Below, piece after piece: positions 1 through 5,210 of a DNA stretch of 6,860 bases (its first letter is position 1; the number at the start of each line of letters is the position of its first letter). The position numbers and the translations under genes are program-made. Location of the stretch: the NCBI GenBank assembly GCA_902496505.1, contig CABVBB010000116.1:1-6860 (forward strand). The letters run 5' to 3'. Source of the stretch: an uncultured Peptococcaceae bacterium. Its GTDB lineage: Bacteria; Bacillota; Peptococcia; Peptococcales; Peptococcaceae. The notes under the pieces are model-generated. The model had not been told where the DNA came from. It worked only from the letters and a program-made list of their open reading frames with translations, and ran no database searches.

Positions 1-1
1 G

Positions 2-259
2 GCCACCAACACCCTCCTAGATACCTCCAGCGCCACTGAACTGCACGCGCTCCTGGTGGCGAACGGCTGGACCTGGGTCACCGCCGTCTCCACCATGCTC
101 TTCTGCCTCATGCACTGGCCCTGCTCCACTTCCTGCCTGACTATTTACAAAGAGACTCAAAGCCTCAAATGGACGCTGCTGGCCTTCGCCATCCCCACGG
201 TGGTCGGTATGTTCTTCTGCTTCGTCTTCACTCAGGCTATGCACCTCTTAGGCTTTTAA
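2..259 (+). CDS. feoB: Ferrous iron transport protein B, C-terminal end (partial)
   Basis: FeoB is the inner-membrane Fe(II) transporter with an N-terminal G domain and a C-terminal permease. Only the last 85 codons are here; the frame is open from base 2 and ends at TAA 257-259. The visible part has two hydrophobic segments: one around TAVSTMLFCLMHWPC and a final one around LLAFAIPTVVGMFFCFVF. Between them lies the motif HWPCSTSCLTIYKET followed by LKW. The pattern of a Pro-Cys pair, Cys, Thr-Ile, Glu-Thr and a Trp before the last helix is typical of the FeoB C-terminus. It faces the aminotransferase gene and is closed by the hairpin at 268-312. A GTG at position 56 is internal, not a start. 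Family identification by eye is strong; which FeoB subtype it is cannot be said. Confidence 0.88.
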   Translation, partial: ATNTLLDTSSATELHALLVANGWTWVTAVSTMLFCLMHWPCSTSCLTIYKETQSLKWTLLAFAIPTVVGMFFCFVFTQAMHLLGF

Positions 260-267
260 ATGCCAAA

Positions 268-312
268 AACAGCCCTGCCCCAGCGATTTGCCGGAACAGG
301 GCTGTTCTTTTT
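268..312. terminator. Bidirectional rho-independent terminator between feoB and the aminotransferase gene
   Basis: A perfect 10-bp stem, AACAGCCCTG (268-277) with CAGGGCTGTT (297-306), encloses a 19-nt loop. On the plus strand it is followed by CTTTTT (307-312), nine bases after the feoB stop codon at its near edge. On the minus strand the same stem is followed by a T-run (complement of 265-269), so it can also end the aminotransferase transcript, whose stop is at 320. One shared hairpin for two convergent genes is the simplest reading. Confidence 0.85.
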
Positions 313-319
313 AGTTTGC

Positions 320-1564
320 TTATGCGTTCAGTTTATCAAAAGCAGCTTTGAATTTGGTGGCCATGCCAGCGATCTGTTCTTCGGGGATCGCGCAGATGGC
401 TACTCGAAGTCCTGCACCCAGCGGCACGACGAAGATGTCGCTTTCCCGCATGATGGCAGCGATGTCTGCTGCTTCTTGTTCGTCCTTGGTCGGCACAGTG
501 ATGAAGAAGCCGGAATGATACGGGCAGATCTTTAAGCCCACTTCCTGTGCTTCTTTGGTAAAGGTCTCAGCCCGTTTGACCAGACTCAGGCGCAGTGCTT
601 CCTGCTCAGCCTTGAAGGCGGCCTGTTTCTCAGGATCGTTGGTGATCTCCATCATCGTCAGCATGCCGGCGCGGTTGCAGTTGGACCAAGTGGCGCGGCT
701 GGAATAGGTGTTGGCCAGCTTGAATTCGTCGATGGTCTCTTTATCTGAAGATACGCCGATCATGCAGCCTAAGCGATAGCCGTACATGGTGTAGCCTTTG
801 GACATGCTGAAGCAGACCACGACCATGAAGTTCTTCGGCAAATTGGTGAACAGCTTGAAGAAATTACGGCCGTCCGGACCAGCAAAATCCAAATAAGCAA
901 CGTCTACGACCAAGACCACGTTGTTGGTGCCGTTATTGGCGACAGCGGAGAGTTCCGCGATCAACGTCTTCCATTCGTCATCGGTCACGCTGAAGCCCGT
1001 TGGATTGTGGGCAGGGGTGTTCAAAAGCAGCATGACGTTTTTCTGCTTGGCGCTGTACTCGTGCACCTTATCCAAGCAAGCCTGCATATTGAAATGATCC
1101 TGCTCATCAAAAGTAGCGAAGGTATCCAGCTTGCGGTCAATCTCGTCCAAAAGCGTTTCATAGTTGCCCCAGAAACGATCGGTGGTCAAGCAGGTCTGGC
1201 CTTCCTCCAAATAGTTGTAGAAGGCATTGTGCAGTGCACCTGTGCCGCCAGGGGTAGCGATACCGGCGATATAAGCATCGGGACGGCAGTCCAAGAAGCA
1301 GGCACTGATGGCAGCATCGATATAACCCGGCAGGCCAGCGATAGGCGCATAGTCCGCGGCGTCAGAGAAATCCAAGCCCCGCATGGTGTCCTCTACTGTT
1401 TTCAAGGTGATCAAACGGCCTGTGCCATCCAAAAACGCCCCAATGGTCGCATTGACGATATTTTCCTTGCCGACCTCTGCCGCTCTCTTTTTGGCCAAAT
1501 CGCTGATGGCGAAAATTTTATCAGGGCCGCCTTTTCCCTGTGATTTGCTCTGTAGAATACTCAT
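320..1564 (-). CDS. Class I alpha aminotransferase (aspartate/aromatic amino acid type)
   Basis: A 414-residue cytosolic PLP enzyme that moves an amino group between an amino acid and 2-oxoglutarate. Visible landmarks of the AspC/TyrB branch are TPGGTGAL at 104-111 (cofactor phosphate loop), W132 in FWGNYETLL, NPTG at 187-190, D221 and Y224 in VVDVAYLDF (cofactor ring), the Schiff-base lysine K256 in SMSKGYTMYGYRLG with phosphate-binding R264, and R387 in GLRVAIC (substrate carboxylate). Length fits the family. The start chosen is ATG 1562-1564, preceded by a purine-rich GAGAGAGGGA site. The frame stays open up to an ATG at 1628-1630, but that codon lies inside the promoter spacer, upstream of the predicted transcript start. 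Substrate (aspartate, tyrosine, phenylalanine or another) cannot be decided from sequence alone. It is transcribed alone, converging on feoB. Confidence 0.9.
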   Translation of the reverse strand: MSILQSKSQGKGGPDKIFAISDLAKKRAAEVGKENIVNATIGAFLDGTGRLITLKTVEDTMRGLDFSDAADYAPIAGLPGYIDAAISACFLDCRPDAYIAGIATPGGTGALHNAFYNYLEEGQTCLTTDRFWGNYETLLDEIDRKLDTFATFDEQDHFNMQACLDKVHEYSAKQKNVMLLLNTPAHNPTGFSVTDDEWKTLIAELSAVANNGTNNVVLVVDVAYLDFAGPDGRNFFKLFTNLPKNFMVVVCFSMSKGYTMYGYRLGCMIGVSSDKETIDEFKLANTYSSRATWSNCNRAGMLTMMEITNDPEKQAAFKAEQEALRLSLVKRAETFTKEAQEVGLKICPYHSGFFITVPTKDEQEAADIAAIMRESDIFVVPLGAGLRVAICAIPEEQIAGMATKFKAAFDKLNA

Positions 1565-1609
1565 CCCAGATCCCTCTCTCTTGTTATAATGGAAATTCGT
1601 GCTTCTCCC

Positions 1610-1638
1610 ATTATATAAAACTCCGCGCAAAAGTTCAA
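1610..1638 (-). promoter_or_regulatory. Sigma-A type promoter of the aminotransferase gene
   Basis: Read on the minus strand: -35 TTGAAC (1638-1633), a 17-bp spacer, and -10 TATAAT (1615-1610). Transcription should begin near 1603, about 40 nt before the ATG at 1564. The -10 is a consensus match and the -35 matches five of six bases. This promoter is the reason for rejecting the longer start at 1630. Confidence 0.82.
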
Positions 1639-1655
1639 TTCATTCTATCTGAATT
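1637..1655. repeat. Short AT-rich dyad next to the aminotransferase -35 box
   Basis: AATTCA (1637-1642) and TGAATT (1650-1655) form a perfect 6-bp inverted repeat around a 7-nt centre; it overlaps the -35 hexamer by two bases. It could be an operator for a regulator of the aminotransferase gene. It is short and AT-rich, so chance is a real alternative. It does not look like a terminator for the lipoprotein gene, which ends at 1658: there is no GC stem and no T-run. The 1565-1657 gap holds nothing else recognisable apart from the promoter and the ribosome site. Confidence 0.3.
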
Positions 1656-1657
1656 TG

Positions 1658-2818
1658 TTAAAATATATTGGATACATAATTCTCGGCCAGTTCCAGCCGC
1701 GGCGTATAAGCGCCCGCTTCACCGTTTATGATACGATTGGACACATATTGGAAGCTTCTGCCGCCCAGGGGCCGCACCGTGAGCTCATGGGTGAACAGCC
1801 GATCCGTCCCATCTTCGGCACTGATGACCTCCACCGTAAGCGTCAGCGTGCCGTCGTCATTGTGCCGAAAGCCTGTGACGTCAGGCACCAGCACCGGCTG
1901 ATAATCCCAGGTCACACAGTTTTGCTCTACCCAGGGATAGCCGCCCTCCGCCGCCAGATAGTGCGCCTGTTCACGCAGCGTTTCCACCGGGATGGTCAAA
2001 TACTGACCCAGCACCGATTCAAATAAAGTCTGCGGCAGGATGCGCCGCCCCTTGGTGCCGTCAAAAGCATAGCGCTCACCATAAAAATCCTCATCCATTT
2101 GCAGCCGGTAGAGATATTCAAAAAGGTCATTGAGGACAAGCGGCTGCCAGTTGGTTTCCGACCAATCGCTGGTGAATAGATCATGGCCCTGATAGCCAAG
2201 GGGCGTGATATACGCCGCCGTCAAAGCAGCCAGTTCAGGTGATTGCGGCTGGAGACGGAGCACCTCATAGCCTGCCGCCTCTTCTTGATCATAGGCGCAG
2301 ATGAAATTGCCCTTCTCCGTCACCGTCCACCAGTCCACCGGCAGCGTACAGCACGATCCCACCTGCGGTCTGCCCCGCTCATCCCAGCGGAGCACGGCCT
2401 CCGTGCGCAATTTTTGACCGTCCTCCAAGCGATACGTCCGGGCGTGCAGCTGACCGCGCTGCTCCACGCTGTAGATCGTCAGCGAGGCGTCCTCAGCCTG
2501 CTGTACTCGTTCATAAAATTCCGTGACCGCCTCGCCGCCAGCTGAGAACACGCTCAGGCCCTCCTGTCCTTCCCTCACCACGAGTCGATCAGACGCACGC
2601 AGACACGCTTCTAATTGAGCCTCTCCCGTCTCTGTCAGCCACATCTCCTGCGCCATATAAGGCGATTGGGCGCGCTCAGCCTTTGGGAAGCTCTCGCTGC
2701 AGAGCTTAGCCGTCTGCACATAAGCCTTGAGCAGCTGCGCCTCCTGATCCGGCGGCTGCCCGCAGCCCGCACATAAAACGGCCAACAAAAGCAGTATGCC
2801 TAATGCTATCCTCTTCAT
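1658..2818 (-). CDS. Uncharacterised lipoprotein, third gene of the blaI-blaR1 operon
   Basis: A 386-residue protein whose function I do not recognise. It begins with a lipoprotein-type signal: MKR, a hydrophobic run ALGILLLLAVL, then CAGC, so Cys19 would be lipidated and the protein held on the outer face of the cytoplasmic membrane. The -3 residue of the lipobox is Cys rather than the usual Leu. The rest is soluble, acidic and rich in Trp, Tyr and Gln. The C-terminal 80 residues look like beta strands (TLTLTVEVISAEDGTD, then HELTVRPLGG) and end with FQYVSNRII, a closing pattern I associate with small extracytoplasmic clostridial lipoproteins. No HExxH, Ser-x-x-Lys or other catalytic motif stands out, so it is not a beta-lactamase of known type. 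Its ATG (2818-2816) overlaps the sensor's TGA as ATGA, so translation is probably coupled; a weak GAGGTG lies 11 bases upstream. Co-regulation with the beta-lactam sensor is inferred from this arrangement. Confidence 0.8.
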   Translation of the reverse strand: MKRIALGILLLLAVLCAGCGQPPDQEAQLLKAYVQTAKLCSESFPKAERAQSPYMAQEMWLTETGEAQLEACLRASDRLVVREGQEGLSVFSAGGEAVTEFYERVQQAEDASLTIYSVEQRGQLHARTYRLEDGQKLRTEAVLRWDERGRPQVGSCCTLPVDWWTVTEKGNFICAYDQEEAAGYEVLRLQPQSPELAALTAAYITPLGYQGHDLFTSDWSETNWQPLVLNDLFEYLYRLQMDEDFYGERYAFDGTKGRRILPQTLFESVLGQYLTIPVETLREQAHYLAAEGGYPWVEQNCVTWDYQPVLVPDVTGFRHNDDGTLTLTVEVISAEDGTDRLFTHELTVRPLGGRSFQYVSNRIINGEAGAYTPRLELAENYVSNIF

Positions 2819-4599
2819 GTTCTGAACAACACCTCACTGCTTGCATAGATGCCTTGTTCCGTCAGAATCTGCCGAGCAATGACTCTGGCCTCAGGACCAT
2901 CCGTGCCCCTGCCCTGTATATTGACCACAACATAATAAGTCCCCTCAGGGGTATCTGCCCAGCCAATAAACCAACCGCTGGTATCATGCGAAATTTGATC
3001 GATCAAACACGTCCCGGTCTTGCCATACAGCCGGCCTTGCTCCGTCTCCTCCAGCAAGAGTCCCTGCCGTACCGTTTCTGCGGCTTCCGGCGCAAATCCC
3101 CAGGCCTCGCCGTGCAGCTCCCTGAGCAGCTCGATCTGCTCCAAGGGCGATATTTTGAGCGGTTCCTCACGCCAATAATTGCGCACATCTTCACCTACCT
3201 CCGCATTGCCATAGCCAATGCGCTCATAAAACTGCGTCACTTCGTCTACACCCGACGCTTCATCCAGATCTTGAAAATACCAGTTGCAGGACGACGCCAT
3301 GGCGGAATACAGATCCTGATCCTTCATCCAGTCATCCATCGTCGGATACCACCCTCCATCCCAAGGACGATAACTGTCCTCCAAGGTGATGACGCCCTGA
3401 TCCAAAGCATTGAGCGCAATGTAGGGCTTGATCGTCGAAGCCGGTGCGACTCGCTTCTGGCAGAGCGGCCAATTATAGACCATGTAGCCGCCAGCCTGCT
3501 CGCCGCATAAAAGCACACAGCCTTTGTTATCGCCAAAGTAAGCGGAATAATCCACCTCTTGGATCTGTATAGGTTCCGCCGGCCGGTAAACGGCACTGTC
3601 ATTGGCATAAGCGCTCAGCAAAGGGAGCTGCAGCACGGCCAGAAGCGCCACACTCACGGCCGCGATCCCCGTCAGCCAGTGTTGGGCCTGACTGGCTGGT
3701 CTGAAATGCGCGACCTGCCGCAGACGTTCCTCCAGCCGTCCCCCAGCTCCGCTTAAACTGCTCATGACAGCGCCGCCCTTCTGCCGATCGGCGGCGAAAC
3801 GCAGCAGCGTGTAGCCGTAGCCCAGCCGCTGGCCTTCCTCTAGCAGACAAAGCACGGCATAATCACAATAAAGCTCACTATCCTGTTTCATCCGTCTGCC
3901 CGCCAGCCACAGCAGCGGGTCGAACCAGCAGAGGCACTGTAGTATTCCCCACAACGGCCCCCACCACTGATCGCCATGACGCAGGTGCATCCCCTCGTGC
4001 AATAGTATCGCTTCCAACTCCGCTCCCGATGCACTCTGGAGCACACTCTCCGGCAGGACGATGCGCGGCCGCAGGATGCCCATCGTCAATGGCCCGCTGA
4101 CCGCAGACGATACGCACAGCCGCGCCCTTTTGGGGACGCTTGCTTTCTCTCGGCACTGCTCAAAGCACTGCTGCACCTCAGGCGGCGCTTCCTGCGCGCG
4201 GCGCAGCCTGTAGTTCAGCCTAAACAGCGCTCCGCCATAAACACAGCCTGTCACAGCCGCGCCGCCCAGCCAGAGCCATAACAGCCAAGGCTCTTTTTCC
4301 GCCTTTGCCTGCGCGGCCAAAGCCAGCTGCTCATTCTGCGCAGCCACTGTCTGTCCCGCCTGAGCCTCCACCTGCACAAAGACAGGCTCTTCCGCCTCCT
4401 CTACCGTTTCGCCAGAAGGCTTGGCCAACGGCAACCCCACCGGCAGCAGAAGAAGGAGCACCGCAGCGGCCGTCACCTGCCAGAGACGATACTGTCCCGC
4501 CGCAGAGAGCTGCCTGCGGCCCAATCGCCTGATGACCAGCACCGCCAGAAGCAATAAAGCCGCTGCCAGATTCCCCAGCAAAAATCGTATTGATACCAT
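2815..4599 (-). CDS. blaR1: BlaR1/MecR1-family beta-lactam sensor and zinc protease (M56)
   Basis: A 594-residue membrane signal transducer. Hydrophobic segments lie near residues 5-23, 41-59, 104-124 and 309-328, with a hydrophobic stretch at 213-233. The cytosolic M56 metalloprotease has HEGMH at 201-205 and a downstream ELYCD (E242), the usual zinc set. After the last helix comes an extracellular class-D-like penicillin-binding domain with all its motifs: STIK (S388 acylation site, K391), SCN (S437, N439), YGN (463-465) and KTGT (527-530). In the family, acylation of the serine by a beta-lactam activates the protease and leads to loss of the BlaI repressor. Length and motif positions match staphylococcal BlaR1 closely, as I recall that protein. 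The ATG at 4599 is nine bases after an AAAGGGG site that abuts the repressor's stop codon, so the two genes are tightly coupled. Nothing is truncated. The true inducer could be a beta-lactam or a cell-wall signal. Confidence 0.9.
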   Translation of the reverse strand: MVSIRFLLGNLAAALLLLAVLVIRRLGRRQLSAAGQYRLWQVTAAAVLLLLLPVGLPLAKPSGETVEEAEEPVFVQVEAQAGQTVAAQNEQLALAAQAKAEKEPWLLWLWLGGAAVTGCVYGGALFRLNYRLRRAQEAPPEVQQCFEQCREKASVPKRARLCVSSAVSGPLTMGILRPRIVLPESVLQSASGAELEAILLHEGMHLRHGDQWWGPLWGILQCLCWFDPLLWLAGRRMKQDSELYCDYAVLCLLEEGQRLGYGYTLLRFAADRQKGGAVMSSLSGAGGRLEERLRQVAHFRPASQAQHWLTGIAAVSVALLAVLQLPLLSAYANDSAVYRPAEPIQIQEVDYSAYFGDNKGCVLLCGEQAGGYMVYNWPLCQKRVAPASTIKPYIALNALDQGVITLEDSYRPWDGGWYPTMDDWMKDQDLYSAMASSCNWYFQDLDEASGVDEVTQFYERIGYGNAEVGEDVRNYWREEPLKISPLEQIELLRELHGEAWGFAPEAAETVRQGLLLEETEQGRLYGKTGTCLIDQISHDTSGWFIGWADTPEGTYYVVVNIQGRGTDGPEARVIARQILTEQGIYASSEVLFRT

Positions 4600-4605
4600 T
4601 TCCCC

Positions 4606-4992
4606 TCACCCCTTTGCCTGACCCGCCTGATCTAAGATCGCCTTGAGCTGAGCGACTTCCTCAGCCGAGAGCATGTCCTGCTCTACAAAACTGGCCACCA
4701 TCTGCCCCAAAGCCCCCTCGTAAAACCGTTCCAAAAACGAATGGCTCTCCTCGGCCAAATAACGCTCCTTTTCCACCAGCGGCGAATACACATAGACCCG
4801 TCCCTCTTTTTGGTGCGTGATCGCCCCTTTTTTCTCCAAACGGATGAGCATCGTCTGGATCGTCTTCGGGCTCCAATCCTGCTCTTCACGCAGCCGCTCC
4901 ACCACCTCATTGGTACTGACCGGGTGATCATCCCAGATCACTTTCATTACTTCAAACTCTGCTTCCGATATCTGCGGCGCCTGCCCCATCAT
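4606..4992 (-). CDS. blaI: BlaI/MecI-family winged-helix repressor
   Basis: A 128-residue cytosolic repressor of the Penicillinase_R family, which binds TACA-N2-TGTA operators as a dimer. The N-terminal part is the winged helix: ISEAEFEVMKVIWDDHPVSTNEVVERL, then the recognition region WSPKTIQTMLIRLEKKG and the wing HQKEGRVYVYSP. Residues from about 75 on form the helical dimerisation domain (FLERFYEGALGQMVASF), and the end AEEVAQLKAIL is typical. The segment MVASF lines up with the inactivating cleavage region of staphylococcal BlaI, with Ser101-Phe102 where that protein has Asn-Phe. Two adjacent ATGs (4992 and 4989) follow AGGAGG at 5 and 8 bases; the second has the more usual spacing, so the protein may start at residue 2. 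First gene of the operon with blaR1 and the lipoprotein, preceded by a promoter with two matching palindromes, which implies autoregulation. Confidence 0.92.
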   Translation of the reverse strand: MMGQAPQISEAEFEVMKVIWDDHPVSTNEVVERLREEQDWSPKTIQTMLIRLEKKGAITHQKEGRVYVYSPLVEKERYLAEESHSFLERFYEGALGQMVASFVEQDMLSAEEVAQLKAILDQAGQAKG

Positions 4993-4997
4993 GATCT

Positions 4998-5003
4998 CCT
5001 CCT
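4998..5003 (-). promoter_or_regulatory. Ribosome binding site of blaI
   Basis: AGGAGG on the minus strand, within TGAGGAGGAGATC. It is 5 bases from the first ATG (4992) and 8 from the second (4989), so it does not exclude either start but favours the second. Confidence 0.8.
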
Positions 5004-5008
5004 CAAAT

Positions 5009-5022
5009 CTTACAGACGTAAG
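5009..5022. promoter_or_regulatory. BlaI-type operator O1 (imperfect centre)
   Basis: CTTACAGACGTAAG: 5-bp arms CTTAC/GTAAG around a 4-base centre, extendable to TCTTAC/GTAAGA. It matches the BlaI/MecI core TACA-N2-TGTA except for one base (CGTA for TGTA). It lies just downstream of the predicted transcription start and upstream of the blaI ribosome site, where a bound repressor would block RNA polymerase. Confidence 0.72.
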
Positions 5023-5036
5023 AATTCCATATCCAA

Positions 5037-5065
5037 ATATTACATCTGTAAGACTTTATTGTCAA
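5037..5065 (-). promoter_or_regulatory. Promoter of the blaI-blaR1-lipoprotein operon
   Basis: Read on the minus strand: a consensus -35 TTGACA (5065-5060), a 17-bp spacer, and -10 TAATAT (5042-5037, four of six matches). Transcription should begin near 5030, giving a leader of about 38 nt before the blaI ATG. The strong -35 with a repressor palindrome over the -10 is the layout of a tightly held inducible promoter. Confidence 0.8.
5040..5051. promoter_or_regulatory. BlaI-type operator O2 (perfect palindrome)
   Basis: TTACATCTGTAA: perfect arms TTACA/TGTAA around TC, the exact TACA-N2-TGTA pattern of BlaI/MecI operators. It fills the end of the spacer and overlaps the -10 box of the blaI promoter, so a bound dimer should directly exclude RNA polymerase. 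Its centre is 30 bp from that of O1, about three helical turns, putting both dimers on the same DNA face. Confidence 0.82.
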
Positions 5066-5118
5066 GCCTTCCTTTTGCGCCGCGCACCAACTTTTTTGGC
5101 CTAATGAGCATAAACCCC

Positions 5119-5147
5119 TTGACCCTCACGCATCGTAATAGTATAGA
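5119..5147 (+). promoter_or_regulatory. Promoter of the MerR/TipA-like gene with an operator-like dyad in the spacer
   Basis: -35 TTGACC (5119-5124), a 17-bp spacer, and -10 TATAGA (5142-5147, weak: four of six). Inside the spacer lies an imperfect dyad, CCCTCACG (5123-5130) and CGTAATAG (5134-5141) around CAT, matching at five of eight positions including the inner ACG/CGT. MerR-family activators bind dyads placed in just this way between -35 and -10, so autoregulation by the downstream gene product is likely. Predicted transcript start is near 5154. Confidence 0.6.
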
Positions 5148-5156
5148 GTAAGTATT

Positions 5157-5180
5157 GAGCTTGAGGTGCACATCAGGCTC
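5157..5180 (+). other. Hairpin at the 5' end of the MerR-gene mRNA
   Basis: GAGCTTGA (5157-5164) pairs with TCAGGCTC (5173-5180): seven Watson-Crick pairs and one G-U, with the 8-nt loop GGTGCACA. It begins within a few bases of the predicted transcript start and leaves about 20 unpaired bases before the ribosome site. A role in mRNA stability is plausible. There is no T-run, so it is not a terminator, and no riboswitch class is recognisable. Confidence 0.42.
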
Positions 5181-5199
5181 GCGAAAATTTTACCAAAGT

Positions 5200-5205
5200 A
5201 GGTGA
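5200..5205 (+). promoter_or_regulatory. Ribosome binding site that sets the start of the MerR/TipA-like gene
   Basis: AGGTGA is 5 bases before ATG 5211 and 8 before ATG 5214. The in-frame GTG at 5202 lies inside this site and has no ribosome site of its own (upstream is AT-rich AAAATTTTACCAAAGT), so it is rejected as the start. Confidence 0.7.
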
Positions 5206-5210
5206 GCAAG

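Noticed and set aside
1585..1590. A plus-strand TATAAT, as a possible promoter pointing to the lipoprotein region.
   Set aside because: No -35 box stands at the right distance, and no plus-strand gene follows it.
1565..1630. A longer aminotransferase start at ATG 1630, adding 22 residues.
   Set aside because: The codon lies in the spacer of a well-matched promoter and upstream of the predicted transcript start. The added residues (MRGVLYNGRS...) look unlike the family, and ATG 1564 has its own ribosome site.
1658..2818. The lipoprotein as a beta-lactamase or penicillin-binding protein.
   Set aside because: No Ser-x-x-Lys, Ser-x-Asn, Lys-Thr-Gly or metallo-beta-lactamase His motif is present.
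2803..3510. A long plus-strand open frame opposite the BlaR1 gene (235 codons).
   Set aside because: It lies wholly antisense to conserved BlaR1 motifs, has no recognisable domain and no ribosome site, and is a by-product of GC-rich codons on the other strand.
5088..5100. CCAA/TTGG around a T-run, as a terminator.
   Set aside because: The stem is only four base pairs and no gene ends nearby on either strand.
5202..5210. GTG 5202 as the start of the MerR-family gene.
   Set aside because: It sits inside the AGGTGA ribosome site that serves ATG 5211/5214 and has no site of its own upstream.
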